A DNA stretch of 6,329 nt from an uncultured Bacteroidales bacterium. Lineage in GTDB: Bacteria; Bacteroidota; Bacteroidia; Bacteroidales; Paludibacteraceae. Below are positions 1-6,329 of this stretch, one piece after another; the stretch's first letter is position 1; the number at the start of each line of letters is the position of its first letter. The notes below the pieces were generated by a model. It was not told the origin of the DNA. It did no database searches and worked only from the letters and a program-made list of their open reading frames with translations. The stretch spans positions 1 to 6,329 of the forward strand of contig CAIUKZ010000246.1 of the NCBI GenBank assembly GCA_903899865.1, written 5' to 3'. The position numbers and the translations under genes are program-made.

Positions 1-3000
1 CCGAAAGAAACAAACTCATTTCCTCCGAATGAATAATTTCGAAGGTATTCAGGCGTGAAAAATTTGTTGAATACCAATAGATAAATCATTTGTTTGTTCA
101 TCATTTCATTGGTGCTGATGATGTTTTTTACCAATTGTTTTACGCCTTCGTCGCTAGTTGGTAGTTCTACATCAAACGTCACAGTTGGTTTTAGCAAATT
201 GTCCGAAAGTTTCAACACACAGTTCACGGGCACGGAAGTTCTTGTCGTAATTGTGCTGAGCTGCTTGGGATCCATCAAGTCGGTGAGTGATGCTGTAAGG
301 GGGTAGAGCCCTCGTATATCCACTTGCGCTCCAAAAGGGTTCCCATTCCAGCTTATAGAACTTCCTTTGTCTATCTTGAAGTCTTTTCTAATTACATTTT
401 GCAGTGTGAATAAATAGTTGCCTTTGTTGATGGTGTAAGTTCCATATAGCTTAACTGGATTGTTGGAATCAAACTCTACGCTCAAATTGCCACTTCCATT
501 TCCAGAAATCATGTCGCCTGATTTTGGATCAATGATTAGCTCCATGGCAGCATCTTGTGTTACTTCAACTTGCAGATTTATTTTCACATTCACCTTATTC
601 TCTTTGCTAGAAGAGGTTTTTTCCTTTTGTTTGATGGGCTGGTTTTTGTTTACAAACTTAACGAAATTATTGTCTGCTACTATTGACGCACCACCCATTT
701 GTGTATAGCACTTTGTTTTGGGTTGAGTTTTTGCATCCACTATGATGTTGGTCTCCTTTTCATCTCCGAAAATTCTTACACTACCTTTTGCATACGCTTT
801 TCCGAAGAAATATTCATTATCAACAGATTTTGTATTCATCCCCAGTATGTTGTTGCCTTTTAATTTGAGATCGTATTTTAAATGTTGGAACAGCCCATTG
901 TGATTGAGGGTGGCAGTAAGTGTGCCAGGGTTGTTTTCTTGGTCAAATACTTTTATGTTTTTGAATTCCAACACCTTGGATGTCATGTGTATTGAATCCG
1001 AAAATGAAAAGCTGGTGTGCATATTTGAAACCGTGAATTGTGCATTATTTATCATTGCATCTCCCTCAAAAGTAACACCATATTTTAATGGCCCATGCAT
1101 TCGAATATTGCCTGAGGCATAGGCTTTGAAATTCTCAACCACATCTCCAAAATACCTCGAAAGGAAAGCCAGATTGGTTCGTCGGGAATGGTACATCACA
1201 TCTAATGTGTCAGTGCGAGGAGTGTACACTGCATCCGCGGTAAGCACCGTGTCTTTTTTGTTGTCCAGAAAAGTTCCGTCGGCAATCAGCCTACTATTGT
1301 TTTTGTCCCATTTGGAATTGACATATCCATCTGCTATTACTTGGTTGTTGACAGAAAAGTCTTTGACAAAGAGTCCCGCTTCAAAAATGGGCTTATTTAG
1401 CACGCCAAATAGTGTTGCCTTTCCTGAAACCATCCCGCCCAAACTGATCCCTTGCAGTTTCACTAGTTTCATCACAAAGTCAAGATTGACTTTACTCATG
1501 TTTACATTCAAGCTGTCGTTATGGTTTCTTGACACAACCCCATTCAGGTGAATAAACTGGGTGGCTCCTTTTTCAAATCTGAAATCATGTATATTGATGG
1601 TACTATCCGAAAATAGCAAGATGGTACTTGGTTTTAAATTCCAAATAGAATCAGAGATGATGATTTGCGATGGGAGCAATGAAAGTTGAGCTTCAATTTT
1701 TCCATTGGAGTTCATCAGTTGCGCTGTAATGTCTAGCTCACCTGCATTGTTTACAACTTGCGAGTTTTTCCATATTAGCTTATTTGTTAGTTCGTTAGAT
1801 GAAGCAGAAGAGTTGAGAGTTACCTTTGTGAAATCATTTTTGTCAACCAGCTTGGCGGTGGTGCTGAGCTGTAGCCGCTCCTGTGGGCTAGATATGTATA
1901 GCTGAAGGCTATCTATCCGTTGTTTTTCAAAGTGACATGTTTGGATGAAACCTTGTAGGGCAATTTTGTTGGTTTTTTCATCAATATAACCACTCAAGGT
2001 AGTAGTCCCATCGGTTCCATACGGTAGGTTCAATACCCTAGTGATTTGCGATAAATTACCCACTGTCAACTCCACGTCCAAGTGATTGTCTTCGCTCGAT
2101 GATCCGCTTTTCACAGGCAGCGCAATGGATGGAAGGTAGTGGTGTATTAGGTTTGTGAAAGTCCTACCTAAGGTGCTGTACCTGAAATTGCCACTCACCG
2201 ATCCGTTTATTAAGTCGGAAGTGACAGAAAAATGTGTGAAGTTCTTTTCGTTGCGTGTGAAGATGACCATTCGGTCATAATTTAGTCGTTTGTTTTTGTT
2301 GAAAAAGTCAATGTTCTCAAAGCGGATAACTCCATTGATGTCGTCGAGCGATTTTCCAACCAAATTGATTTTTGTGTTAAAAGAAAGTTGACTGTTGGGG
2401 TATTCTTTGATTAGATTTAATTCGTGCAATTGTGCATTAGTGACCAACAATTCAAAATTATAAACAGGTAGCTGTTTTGTAAGATCAACTTTACCATTGA
2501 ATTGGGCAATTATATTTTGGTCTTCTATGTCTAAGTAGCCATCATACCCTTTTCCATCATATTTCCCTTCGAGTGTAATGTCTCTGTAGGCGTAGTTATT
2601 GAATGTTAATAGTGTTATATCACCACTCACTTTGCCTTTTAAAGCTTGGTTTTGCTTTTTTGTACCAGCCGTAGTTAATTCGAGTGACACATTTCCGAGC
2701 TTGCTTTCGGGCAGCAGTTTACCCAATTCAAAATTACTGGTCTTGATGTTTCCATTATAATCTAAGTCATTCATGTGGTTTTCAAATTTGAATAACACAT
2801 CTGCAAAAACATCTCCTAAATTGGTATCCAAGTGTCCATAAGTCACTAGGTTATTCATAAATCCAGACACAGTGCCCTTAAATTTGAGCATTCCCAGTTG
2901 ATCCACTTCTTTGGGTAGAAAAAATGGTTTGCGAGTTAGGTCTGCCACCAAGTCTTGGATGTCGTGTTTGCTGGCCTTGAGTTCATTCAATTTTCCAAAT

Positions 3001-4052
3001 ACGAATAGTTCATCCAATTCAGGGAGTCCGCTGATATCCAAGTCGCCTTTTAAACTCAACGATGAGCCATAAGCCATCTCAATTTTTTTTAAGCGTAAAT
3101 TAGAAATACGCCCTGAAATCTCGCCTTTAAATTTTACAACGCCATGTGCTTCTGCCAGTTGTGGAGCAAAGGCCATGAGGTCAGAAAATGCAATGTGTGA
3201 CGACTTGATAGGGAGGCTAATTTTAACTTTCTCATCGAAGTTTTTCAAGTTGGCGAGGCTGTCATAGCGGACTAGAATGTTTTCAAGTTGGATGTGAGAA
3301 TTTGGTAATTCAACGTTTATATATGGCATGTAAAGCTGCTTTGTGGAGGCCGCAATCTTTGTCGAGATATTGTTTACGTGTAGTCCCGAAATGTCTTTTG
3401 CTGATAATGAAAGGATTATTGCACTGAGTGAGTCTTTGTTCAAAAGGTCAATTGAAAGAACTAAATTGATGTCGGTGAGTCTCAATTTGTTGGGATTGAA
3501 TGTTTTATTGTTGCTTGGTGGTGCCGATTTGTGGTTGGTGAAATTGATGGCTGATTGTTTCAAATTGAAGCGTGTTAGTCTGAACAAAACATCGGAGGAT
3601 TTACCATTCTTGTTTTTGTTCAATTCCTTTAGTATGAAATCAATGTTTGATTTTCCAGATTTGTCAATTTCAATATTTCCCCGTAACTCATCCAGTGTGA
3701 GTGAGTAAATGGTTATTTGCCCATAAAATAGTTTAAATAGGTCAAAAGAAACATTGGCATTTTTGATTGAAATCAACGATTTGTGATTCAGGTCGTCGAT
3801 GTTTACATTTTCAATGGTGAGGGTGTTGAAGAGTAGAAATGAAACATGACCAACACTTACTTTGGTGTGAAGTGTGGAGGAAAGCTCTGCGGTTACTTTT
3901 TGAACAAGAAAATTCTGTATCCTGTTGTTTTGCAACAAGATATAGGTTGATGCTAGAATTAATACCATTCCTGCAATCAAAAATCCTACTATCTTCAGTG
4001 TTTTTTTTATACTTTTGAGCTTTAATTGACAAAAGTAACTAAAATTTAGCAT
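1..4052 (-). CDS. tamB: TamB-like translocation and assembly module protein (AsmA/DUF490 family), C-terminus beyond the window
   Basis: Large envelope protein thought to span the periplasm and to help move lipids or outer-membrane proteins to the outer membrane. From the ATG at 4052 the frame stays open for 1,350 codons to the window edge. Residues 1-20 are basic (KLKSIKKTLK), residues 21-40 form one membrane anchor, and an AsmA-like start follows (RIQNFLVQKVTAELSSTL, residues 44-61). A long middle of alternating beta-strand repeats leads into the TamB C-terminal domain: DAAMELIIDPKSGD at 1167-1180, YGTYTINKGNYLFTLQNVI from 1203, and MNKQMIYLLVFNKF from 1318. These motifs are typical of Bacteroidota TamB. 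About 100 or more C-terminal residues should lie outside the window. An in-frame stop at 4080-4082 limits the N-terminus. The gene is divergent from tsaD. No tamA/BamA-type partner is visible. Family assignment is secure; the exact transported cargo is not known. Confidence 0.93.
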   Translation of the reverse strand, partial: MLNFSYFCQLKLKSIKKTLKIVGFLIAGMVLILASTYILLQNNRIQNFLVQKVTAELSSTLHTKVSVGHVSFLLFNTLTIENVNIDDLNHKSLISIKNANVSFDLFKLFYGQITIYSLTLDELRGNIEIDKSGKSNIDFILKELNKNKNGKSSDVLFRLTRFNLKQSAINFTNHKSAPPSNNKTFNPNKLRLTDINLVLSIDLLNKDSLSAIILSLSAKDISGLHVNNISTKIAASTKQLYMPYINVELPNSHIQLENILVRYDSLANLKNFDEKVKISLPIKSSHIAFSDLMAFAPQLAEAHGVVKFKGEISGRISNLRLKKIEMAYGSSLSLKGDLDISGLPELDELFVFGKLNELKASKHDIQDLVADLTRKPFFLPKEVDQLGMLKFKGTVSGFMNNLVTYGHLDTNLGDVFADVLFKFENHMNDLDYNGNIKTSNFELGKLLPESKLGNVSLELTTAGTKKQNQALKGKVSGDITLLTFNNYAYRDITLEGKYDGKGYDGYLDIEDQNIIAQFNGKVDLTKQLPVYNFELLVTNAQLHELNLIKEYPNSQLSFNTKINLVGKSLDDINGVIRFENIDFFNKNKRLNYDRMVIFTRNEKNFTHFSVTSDLINGSVSGNFRYSTLGRTFTNLIHHYLPSIALPVKSGSSSEDNHLDVELTVGNLSQITRVLNLPYGTDGTTTLSGYIDEKTNKIALQGFIQTCHFEKQRIDSLQLYISSPQERLQLSTTAKLVDKNDFTKVTLNSSASSNELTNKLIWKNSQVVNNAGELDITAQLMNSNGKIEAQLSLLPSQIIISDSIWNLKPSTILLFSDSTINIHDFRFEKGATQFIHLNGVVSRNHNDSLNVNMSKVNLDFVMKLVKLQGISLGGMVSGKATLFGVLNKPIFEAGLFVKDFSVNNQVIADGYVNSKWDKNNSRLIADGTFLDNKKDTVLTADAVYTPRTDTLDVMYHSRRTNLAFLSRYFGDVVENFKAYASGNIRMHGPLKYGVTFEGDAMINNAQFTVSNMHTSFSFSDSIHMTSKVLEFKNIKVFDQENNPGTLTATLNHNGLFQHLKYDLKLKGNNILGMNTKSVDNEYFFGKAYAKGSVRIFGDEKETNIIVDAKTQPKTKCYTQMGGASIVADNNFVKFVNKNQPIKQKEKTSSSKENKVNVKINLQVEVTQDAAMELIIDPKSGDMISGNGSGNLSVEFDSNNPVKLYGTYTINKGNYLFTLQNVIRKDFKIDKGSSISWNGNPFGAQVDIRGLYPLTASLTDLMDPKQLSTITTRTSVPVNCVLKLSDNLLKPTVTFDVELPTSDEGVKQLVKNIISTNEMMNKQMIYLLVFNKFFTPEYLRNYSFGGNEFVSF

Positions 4053-4082
4053 AACCTGTCTCAATTCCCTGTTAAGATATCA

Positions 4083-4106
4083 AGTTCATTTCTAAAATAA
4101 TGAACT
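4083..4106. repeat. Perfect 8-bp inverted repeat between divergent tamB and tsaD
   Basis: AGTTCATT (4083-4090) and AATGAACT (4099-4106) are exact reverse complements separated by the 8-nt spacer TCTAAAAT. The repeat sits 32 bp upstream of the tsaD ATG and 31 bp upstream of the tamB ATG, almost exactly midway. It has no T-tract and would be a weak RNA hairpin, so an operator for a dimeric regulator is the more natural reading. No regulator is identified. Confidence 0.5.
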
Positions 4107-4121
4107 GTTATTTTCTTTCAA
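4092..4121 (-). promoter_or_regulatory. Candidate tamB promoter, Bacteroidota type
   Basis: Read on the minus strand, TTG (4121-4119) is followed after 19 nt by TATTTTAG (4099-4092). This is close to the Bacteroidota -33/-7 pattern (TTTG, 19-21 nt, TAnnTTTG), with one mismatch in the -7 box. Transcription would start near 4085, giving a leader of about 30-35 nt before the tamB ATG. The -7 box falls in the spacer of the inverted repeat at 4083-4106. The match is in AT-rich DNA, so chance is possible. Confidence 0.4.
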
Positions 4122-4137
4122 TTTCATCTCTACAAAA

Positions 4138-5166
4138 ATGAAGCCAATAATCATACTAGGCATTGAATCTTCTTGTGATGACACATCTGCATCAATAGTT
4201 CAAGATGGGGTGATGCTCTCAAACGTCACTGCAAATCAATCCATTCACGCCTCATACGGTGGCGTTGTGCCCGAGTTAGCTTCTCGCGCTCATCAGCAAA
4301 GCATTATTCCTGTTGTACATCAAGCATTAAAGCAAGCAAATATTGGTAAACATGATCTGACTGCTATTGCTTTTACAAGAGGACCTGGATTGTTGGGGTC
4401 TTTGTTGGTTGGGGCATCTTTTGCAAAGGGTTTAGCTCAAGCATTGCGTATTCCTTTGTTGGACGTAAATCATCTTCAAGCGCATGTATTAGCTCACTTC
4501 ATTTCTCAAGGGCAGGACAATGAGCGTATGCCTACTTATCCATTTCTTTGTTTGTTGGTTTCAGGTGGTAATTCGCAAATCGTATTGGCAAAGGGGTATG
4601 ACGATATGCAAGTGATTGGTCAAACGATAGATGATGCTGCGGGTGAAGCTTTTGATAAATGCGCCAAAGTCATGGGACTCCCTTATCCTGGAGGTCCACA
4701 TATTGATAGGTTGGCTCGCCAAGGTAATCCCACTGCTTTTGTGCTTAATAAACCACAAATTCCCGATTTCAACTACAGTTTTAGTGGGCTGAAAACCTCT
4801 TTTCTGTATCTTATTAGAGATAAATCAGTGCATAACCCCAGTTTTGTGCATGATAACATGCCCGACTTATGTGCCTCACTTCAATACACCATCATAGAGA
4901 TATTGATGAATAAAGTTAGGAAAGCTGCCAAGGAGTTGAATATTAATCAGATTGCTGTTGCAGGTGGGGTGTCGGCTAATTCGGGTCTTAGGGATTCCTT
5001 GCAGGAGCATGCTGCTAGGTATGGCTGGCAGGTCTATATTCCTGCTTTCGAATTTACAACTGACAATGCCGCCATGATAGCTATTACAGGCTATTTGAAG
5101 TATCAACATAACGATTTTTGTTCGTTAGACAAAGTTCCGTTTTCTAGAGTTACCAATAAGTTTTGA
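4138..5166 (+). CDS. tsaD: tRNA N6-adenosine threonylcarbamoyltransferase TsaD
   Basis: Cytoplasmic enzyme that transfers the threonylcarbamoyl group from threonylcarbamoyl-AMP to A37 of tRNAs reading ANN codons. It works with TsaB and TsaE; TsaC makes the intermediate. The protein has 342 residues, normal for the family. It shows the ASKHA-fold nucleotide-binding start GIESSCDDTSASIV (8-21), the metal ligands H112 and H116 in NHLQAH, SGGNSQIV (142-149), DDAAGEAFDKCAKVMGLPYPGGP (first residue 165), the SFSGLKTS motif, the AVAGGVSANSGLR loop, and the third metal ligand D309 in FTTDNAAM. All catalytic elements are present. SGGN in place of the SGGH of many bacteria is usual for Bacteroidota. 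The ATG at 4138 places the conserved start at residue 8, as expected, with no Shine-Dalgarno sequence. The exosortase gene follows after 5 bp, so the two are probably co-transcribed. Confidence 0.97.
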   Translation: MKPIIILGIESSCDDTSASIVQDGVMLSNVTANQSIHASYGGVVPELASRAHQQSIIPVVHQALKQANIGKHDLTAIAFTRGPGLLGSLLVGASFAKGLAQALRIPLLDVNHLQAHVLAHFISQGQDNERMPTYPFLCLLVSGGNSQIVLAKGYDDMQVIGQTIDDAAGEAFDKCAKVMGLPYPGGPHIDRLARQGNPTAFVLNKPQIPDFNYSFSGLKTSFLYLIRDKSVHNPSFVHDNMPDLCASLQYTIIEILMNKVRKAAKELNINQIAVAGGVSANSGLRDSLQEHAARYGWQVYIPAFEFTTDNAAMIAITGYLKYQHNDFCSLDKVPFSRVTNKF

Positions 5167-5171
5167 TCTCT

Positions 5172-5753
5172 ATGCGCCTACCTTCCATCCAATTACCTTC
5201 TAAATATGAACATTACAAAGGAATTGTTTTGTTTATAATCACCCTGTTGGTTGCCAACTTGGTTTGGAAGTGCTGCATTACAGGCGACGAAGCAAATCAA
5301 TGCTCCAGCCATGTCTACTTGCTTGGTTTGGATGTGTCAAGTCCTTTTGATGTGATGGCTGATAATGTGGCTCGTAATACATTGACTATACTCAACGCTT
5401 TTGGGATGGATGTTACACTGAATAATGAGAATGTGCTTAGACACACTACCGGATATGGTGTGCGGATTATATGGGCTTGTTCGGGACTGAAACAGATGTA
5501 TATTTTTTTCTGCATAGCTCTATTTTCAAGAGGTAAGTGGGCTAGTAAACTTGTTTTTATACCATTCGGCTTGTTGTTAGTTTATTATACAAATGTTATC
5601 CGGATTGTAATCACAGCAGCTATCACGAAGTATCATCATGATTGGTTCCCATTTCTACATGACTATGTAACTAAGTATGGGTTTTATATTGTCATATTTT
5701 TGATATGGGTAGTGTGGGATGAGTTTATTGTTCCAAAGCAAAAACCTGTGTGA
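5172..5753 (+). CDS. Exosortase/archaeosortase-family membrane protein
   Basis: Multi-pass inner-membrane cysteine protease/transpeptidase-like protein of 193 residues. Exosortases cleave, and probably transfer, C-terminal sorting tails of exported proteins. Predicted membrane segments lie at about 17-36, 99-118, 126-152 and 169-183, with a soluble, probably periplasmic, stretch at 37-97. The family's three active-site residues appear in order: Cys103 in WACSGLKQ, Arg144 in NVIRI, and His163 in FLHDYVTKYGFY. The protein is short compared with full-length exosortases and resembles the small Bacteroidota types such as XrtF, but I cannot name the subtype. The ATG at 5172 is preferred; a TTG at 5163 overlapping the tsaD stop would add three residues (MIS). 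No own promoter fits in the 5-bp gap, so it should be transcribed with tsaD. No sorting-tail substrate is encoded in the window. The substrate and the biological role are unknown. Confidence 0.85.
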   Translation: MRLPSIQLPSKYEHYKGIVLFIITLLVANLVWKCCITGDEANQCSSHVYLLGLDVSSPFDVMADNVARNTLTILNAFGMDVTLNNENVLRHTTGYGVRIIWACSGLKQMYIFFCIALFSRGKWASKLVFIPFGLLLVYYTNVIRIVITAAITKYHHDWFPFLHDYVTKYGFYIVIFLIWVVWDEFIVPKQKPV

Positions 5754-5772
5754 TGACATTGAATTGGGCTCA

Positions 5773-5788
5773 TATTTGAAATCAAATA
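5773..5788. repeat. Short AT-rich palindrome upstream of the rimP promoter
   Basis: TATTTGA (5773-5779) and TCAAATA (5782-5788) are exact reverse complements with a 2-nt centre (AA). The spacer is too short for an RNA hairpin. It could be a protein-binding site, lying 19 bp upstream of the -33 box of the rimP promoter. In DNA this AT-rich it may also be chance. Confidence 0.3.
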
Positions 5789-5799
5789 AAGATAAATCC

Positions 5800-5838
5800 A
5801 ATAATTCTTTGTGTCTTAAAGAATTATTTTGTATTTTT
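5800..5838 (+). terminator. Candidate terminator of the tsaD-exosortase unit
   Basis: AATAATTCTTT (5800-5810) and AAAGAATTATT (5818-5828) form a perfect 11-bp stem around a 7-nt loop (GTGTCTT), followed by a T-rich run (TTGTATTTTT). It lies 46 bp after the exosortase stop, a natural place for termination. The stem contains only two G-C pairs, so it is weaker than classical terminators. The same DNA also contains the -33 box of the rimP promoter. Confidence 0.5.
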
Positions 5839-5839
5839 G
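5808..5839 (+). promoter_or_regulatory. rimP promoter, Bacteroidota consensus
   Basis: TTTG (5808-5811) and TATTTTTG (5832-5839) are separated by 20 nt, a full match to the Bacteroidota housekeeping promoter (TTTG, 19-21 nt, TAnnTTTG). Transcription should begin around 5844-5850, about 55 nt upstream of the rimP ATG. The -33 box lies within the hairpin at 5800-5828, and a terminator-like hairpin lies downstream inside the predicted leader. Confidence 0.72.
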
Positions 5840-5860
5840 CACTCGAAATAGGAATTTAGT

Positions 5861-5887
5861 GAGGGGACAACAGTCCCCTCGTTTTTT
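5861..5887 (+). terminator. GC-rich intrinsic terminator or attenuator in the rimP leader
   Basis: GAGGGGAC (5861-5868) and GTCCCCTC (5873-5880) pair perfectly over 8 bp with a 4-nt loop (AACA). GTTTTTT follows (5881-5887). This is the classical intrinsic-terminator form on the plus strand; the minus strand has no matching T-tract. It lies downstream of the strong promoter at 5808-5839 and 15 nt before the rimP ATG, so transcripts from that promoter must pass it. It may regulate rimP by attenuation, or act as a second stop for read-through from the exosortase gene. No competing antiterminator hairpin is apparent. Confidence 0.75.
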
Positions 5888-5901
5888 AAATATACTTGTT
5901 C

Positions 5902-6329
5902 ATGATTCAAAAGGAAGCTCTAAACCAATGTATTGCTGATTACTTATCAGATTCTGAATATTACTTAGTGGAACTTAAAGTTAGTTCGGACAATCAGATT
6001 GCAGTTGAAATTGACTCTTTTGAAGGAGTGTCGCTAGATTTTTGCATAGGTTTAACGAAACATGTTGAGTCTGTTTTCGACAGAGAAGTGGAAGATTATG
6101 AGTTGGAAGTTGGCTCTGCCGGGCTTACTGAACCATTTAAAGTGCTCAAACAATATGAAAAGAATGTAGGCAATCAAGTCGAAGTACTTACCAAGTCAGG
6201 TAAGAAACTAGCTGGAATTCTTACAGAGGTCACCGAGCAGGATTTTACGATTGAAATTGAAAAATCAGAAAAATCAGAAGGTGCGAAGAGAAAGGTAAAG
6301 GTTGTTGAGAGTGTAGCGTTCTCATACGA
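5902..6329 (+). CDS. rimP: Ribosome maturation factor RimP, C-terminus cut by the window edge
   Basis: Cytoplasmic factor that binds the 30S subunit during assembly and helps 16S rRNA and the small-subunit proteins mature. The frame from the ATG at 5902 gives 142 complete codons and stays open to the edge. The family is about 150-160 residues, so only a short tail is missing. Residues 1-70 form the alpha/beta N-terminal domain. VGSAGLTEPF (70-79) is the signature linker (SxGL, with SAG in place of the SPG common elsewhere). VLKQYEKNVGNQVEVLTKSG and GILTEV (from residue 81) begin the Sm-like C-terminal barrel, and the lysine-rich insert EKSEKSEGAKRK (120-131) is of the kind seen in Bacteroidota. 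There is no Shine-Dalgarno sequence; the in-frame TTG at 5896 is a less likely start. In most bacteria nusA and infB follow, but they are outside the window. Confidence 0.94.
   Translation, partial: MIQKEALNQCIADYLSDSEYYLVELKVSSDNQIAVEIDSFEGVSLDFCIGLTKHVESVFDREVEDYELEVGSAGLTEPFKVLKQYEKNVGNQVEVLTKSGKKLAGILTEVTEQDFTIEIEKSEKSEGAKRKVKVVESVAFSY

Noticed and set aside
94..3708. Several plus-strand open frames of 66-141 codons (94-306, 460-708, 904-1122, 1126-1551, 1705-1905, 3343-3708).
   Set aside because: All lie antisense to the continuous tamB frame, resemble no family, and are expected by-products of a long gene on the other strand.
3811..4032. Minus-strand 73-codon frame near the tamB start.
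   Set aside because: It overlaps the first part of tamB in another frame. The tamB frame there gives the expected membrane anchor and AsmA-like start, while this one gives no recognisable protein.
1..4052. A frameshift or fragmentation of tamB, given its length.
   Set aside because: The same reading frame gives the family's N-terminal anchor at 4052 and its C-terminal motifs at 555 and 100, so the frame is intact across the window.
4084..4116. A promoter for tsaD, with TATTTTCT (4109-4116) as -7 box.
   Set aside because: The -7 match is poor (TTCT instead of TTTG) and no TTG/TTTG lies at the right distance upstream. A tsaD promoter must exist but I cannot place it.
4561..5515. Minus-strand frames at 4561-4758, 4876-5109 and 5315-5515.
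   Set aside because: They are antisense to the well-supported tsaD and exosortase genes and have no family features.
5859..5939. A possible leader peptide starting at GTG 5859 and running 26 codons across the hairpin into rimP in another frame.
   Set aside because: The start codon is weak, there is no ribosome-binding signal, the frame overlaps rimP, and there is no run of regulatory codons as in classical attenuators.
6109..6141. SAG instead of SPG in the RimP signature as a possible defect.
   Set aside because: This wording is what I expect for RimP of Bacteroidota; the surrounding domain is intact.

Overview
The window comes from a member of the Bacteroidota. Four things point there: a very long TamB of the Bacteroidota type, the family's own wording of TsaD (SGGNSQIV) and RimP (VGSAGLTEPF), a near-consensus Bacteroidota promoter (TTTG, 20 nt, TATTTTTG), and gene starts without Shine-Dalgarno sequences. 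The DNA is AT-rich. The order or family cannot be fixed from the sequence alone.

Layout. Positions 1-4052 (minus strand) are one uninterrupted reading frame of 1,350 codons: an inner-membrane-anchored TamB/AsmA-like protein whose C-terminal end lies outside the window. A short divergent intergenic region (4053-4137) holds an 8-bp-arm inverted repeat and a plausible tamB promoter. On the plus strand, tsaD (4138-5166) makes the universal tRNA t6A37 modification. It is followed after 5 bp by a small exosortase/archaeosortase-family membrane protein (5172-5753) with an intact Cys-Arg-His set. The 148-bp gap 5754-5901 is dense in signals: a DNA palindrome, an AT-rich 11-bp hairpin, a strong promoter overlapping that hairpin, and a GC-rich hairpin with a T-tract that looks like an intrinsic terminator but lies between the promoter and the next gene. 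That gene is rimP (5902 to the window edge), the 30S maturation factor, cut off about ten to twenty residues before its end.

The genes fall into three units: envelope biogenesis (tamB), tRNA modification plus a surface-processing membrane protease/transpeptidase (tsaD-xrt), and the translation/transcription operon that usually continues rimP-nusA-infB. Most of this is conserved housekeeping. The least explained parts are the attenuator-like leader of rimP and the orphan exosortase, whose substrate is not in the window. I found no mobile element, CRISPR array, tRNA or rRNA.
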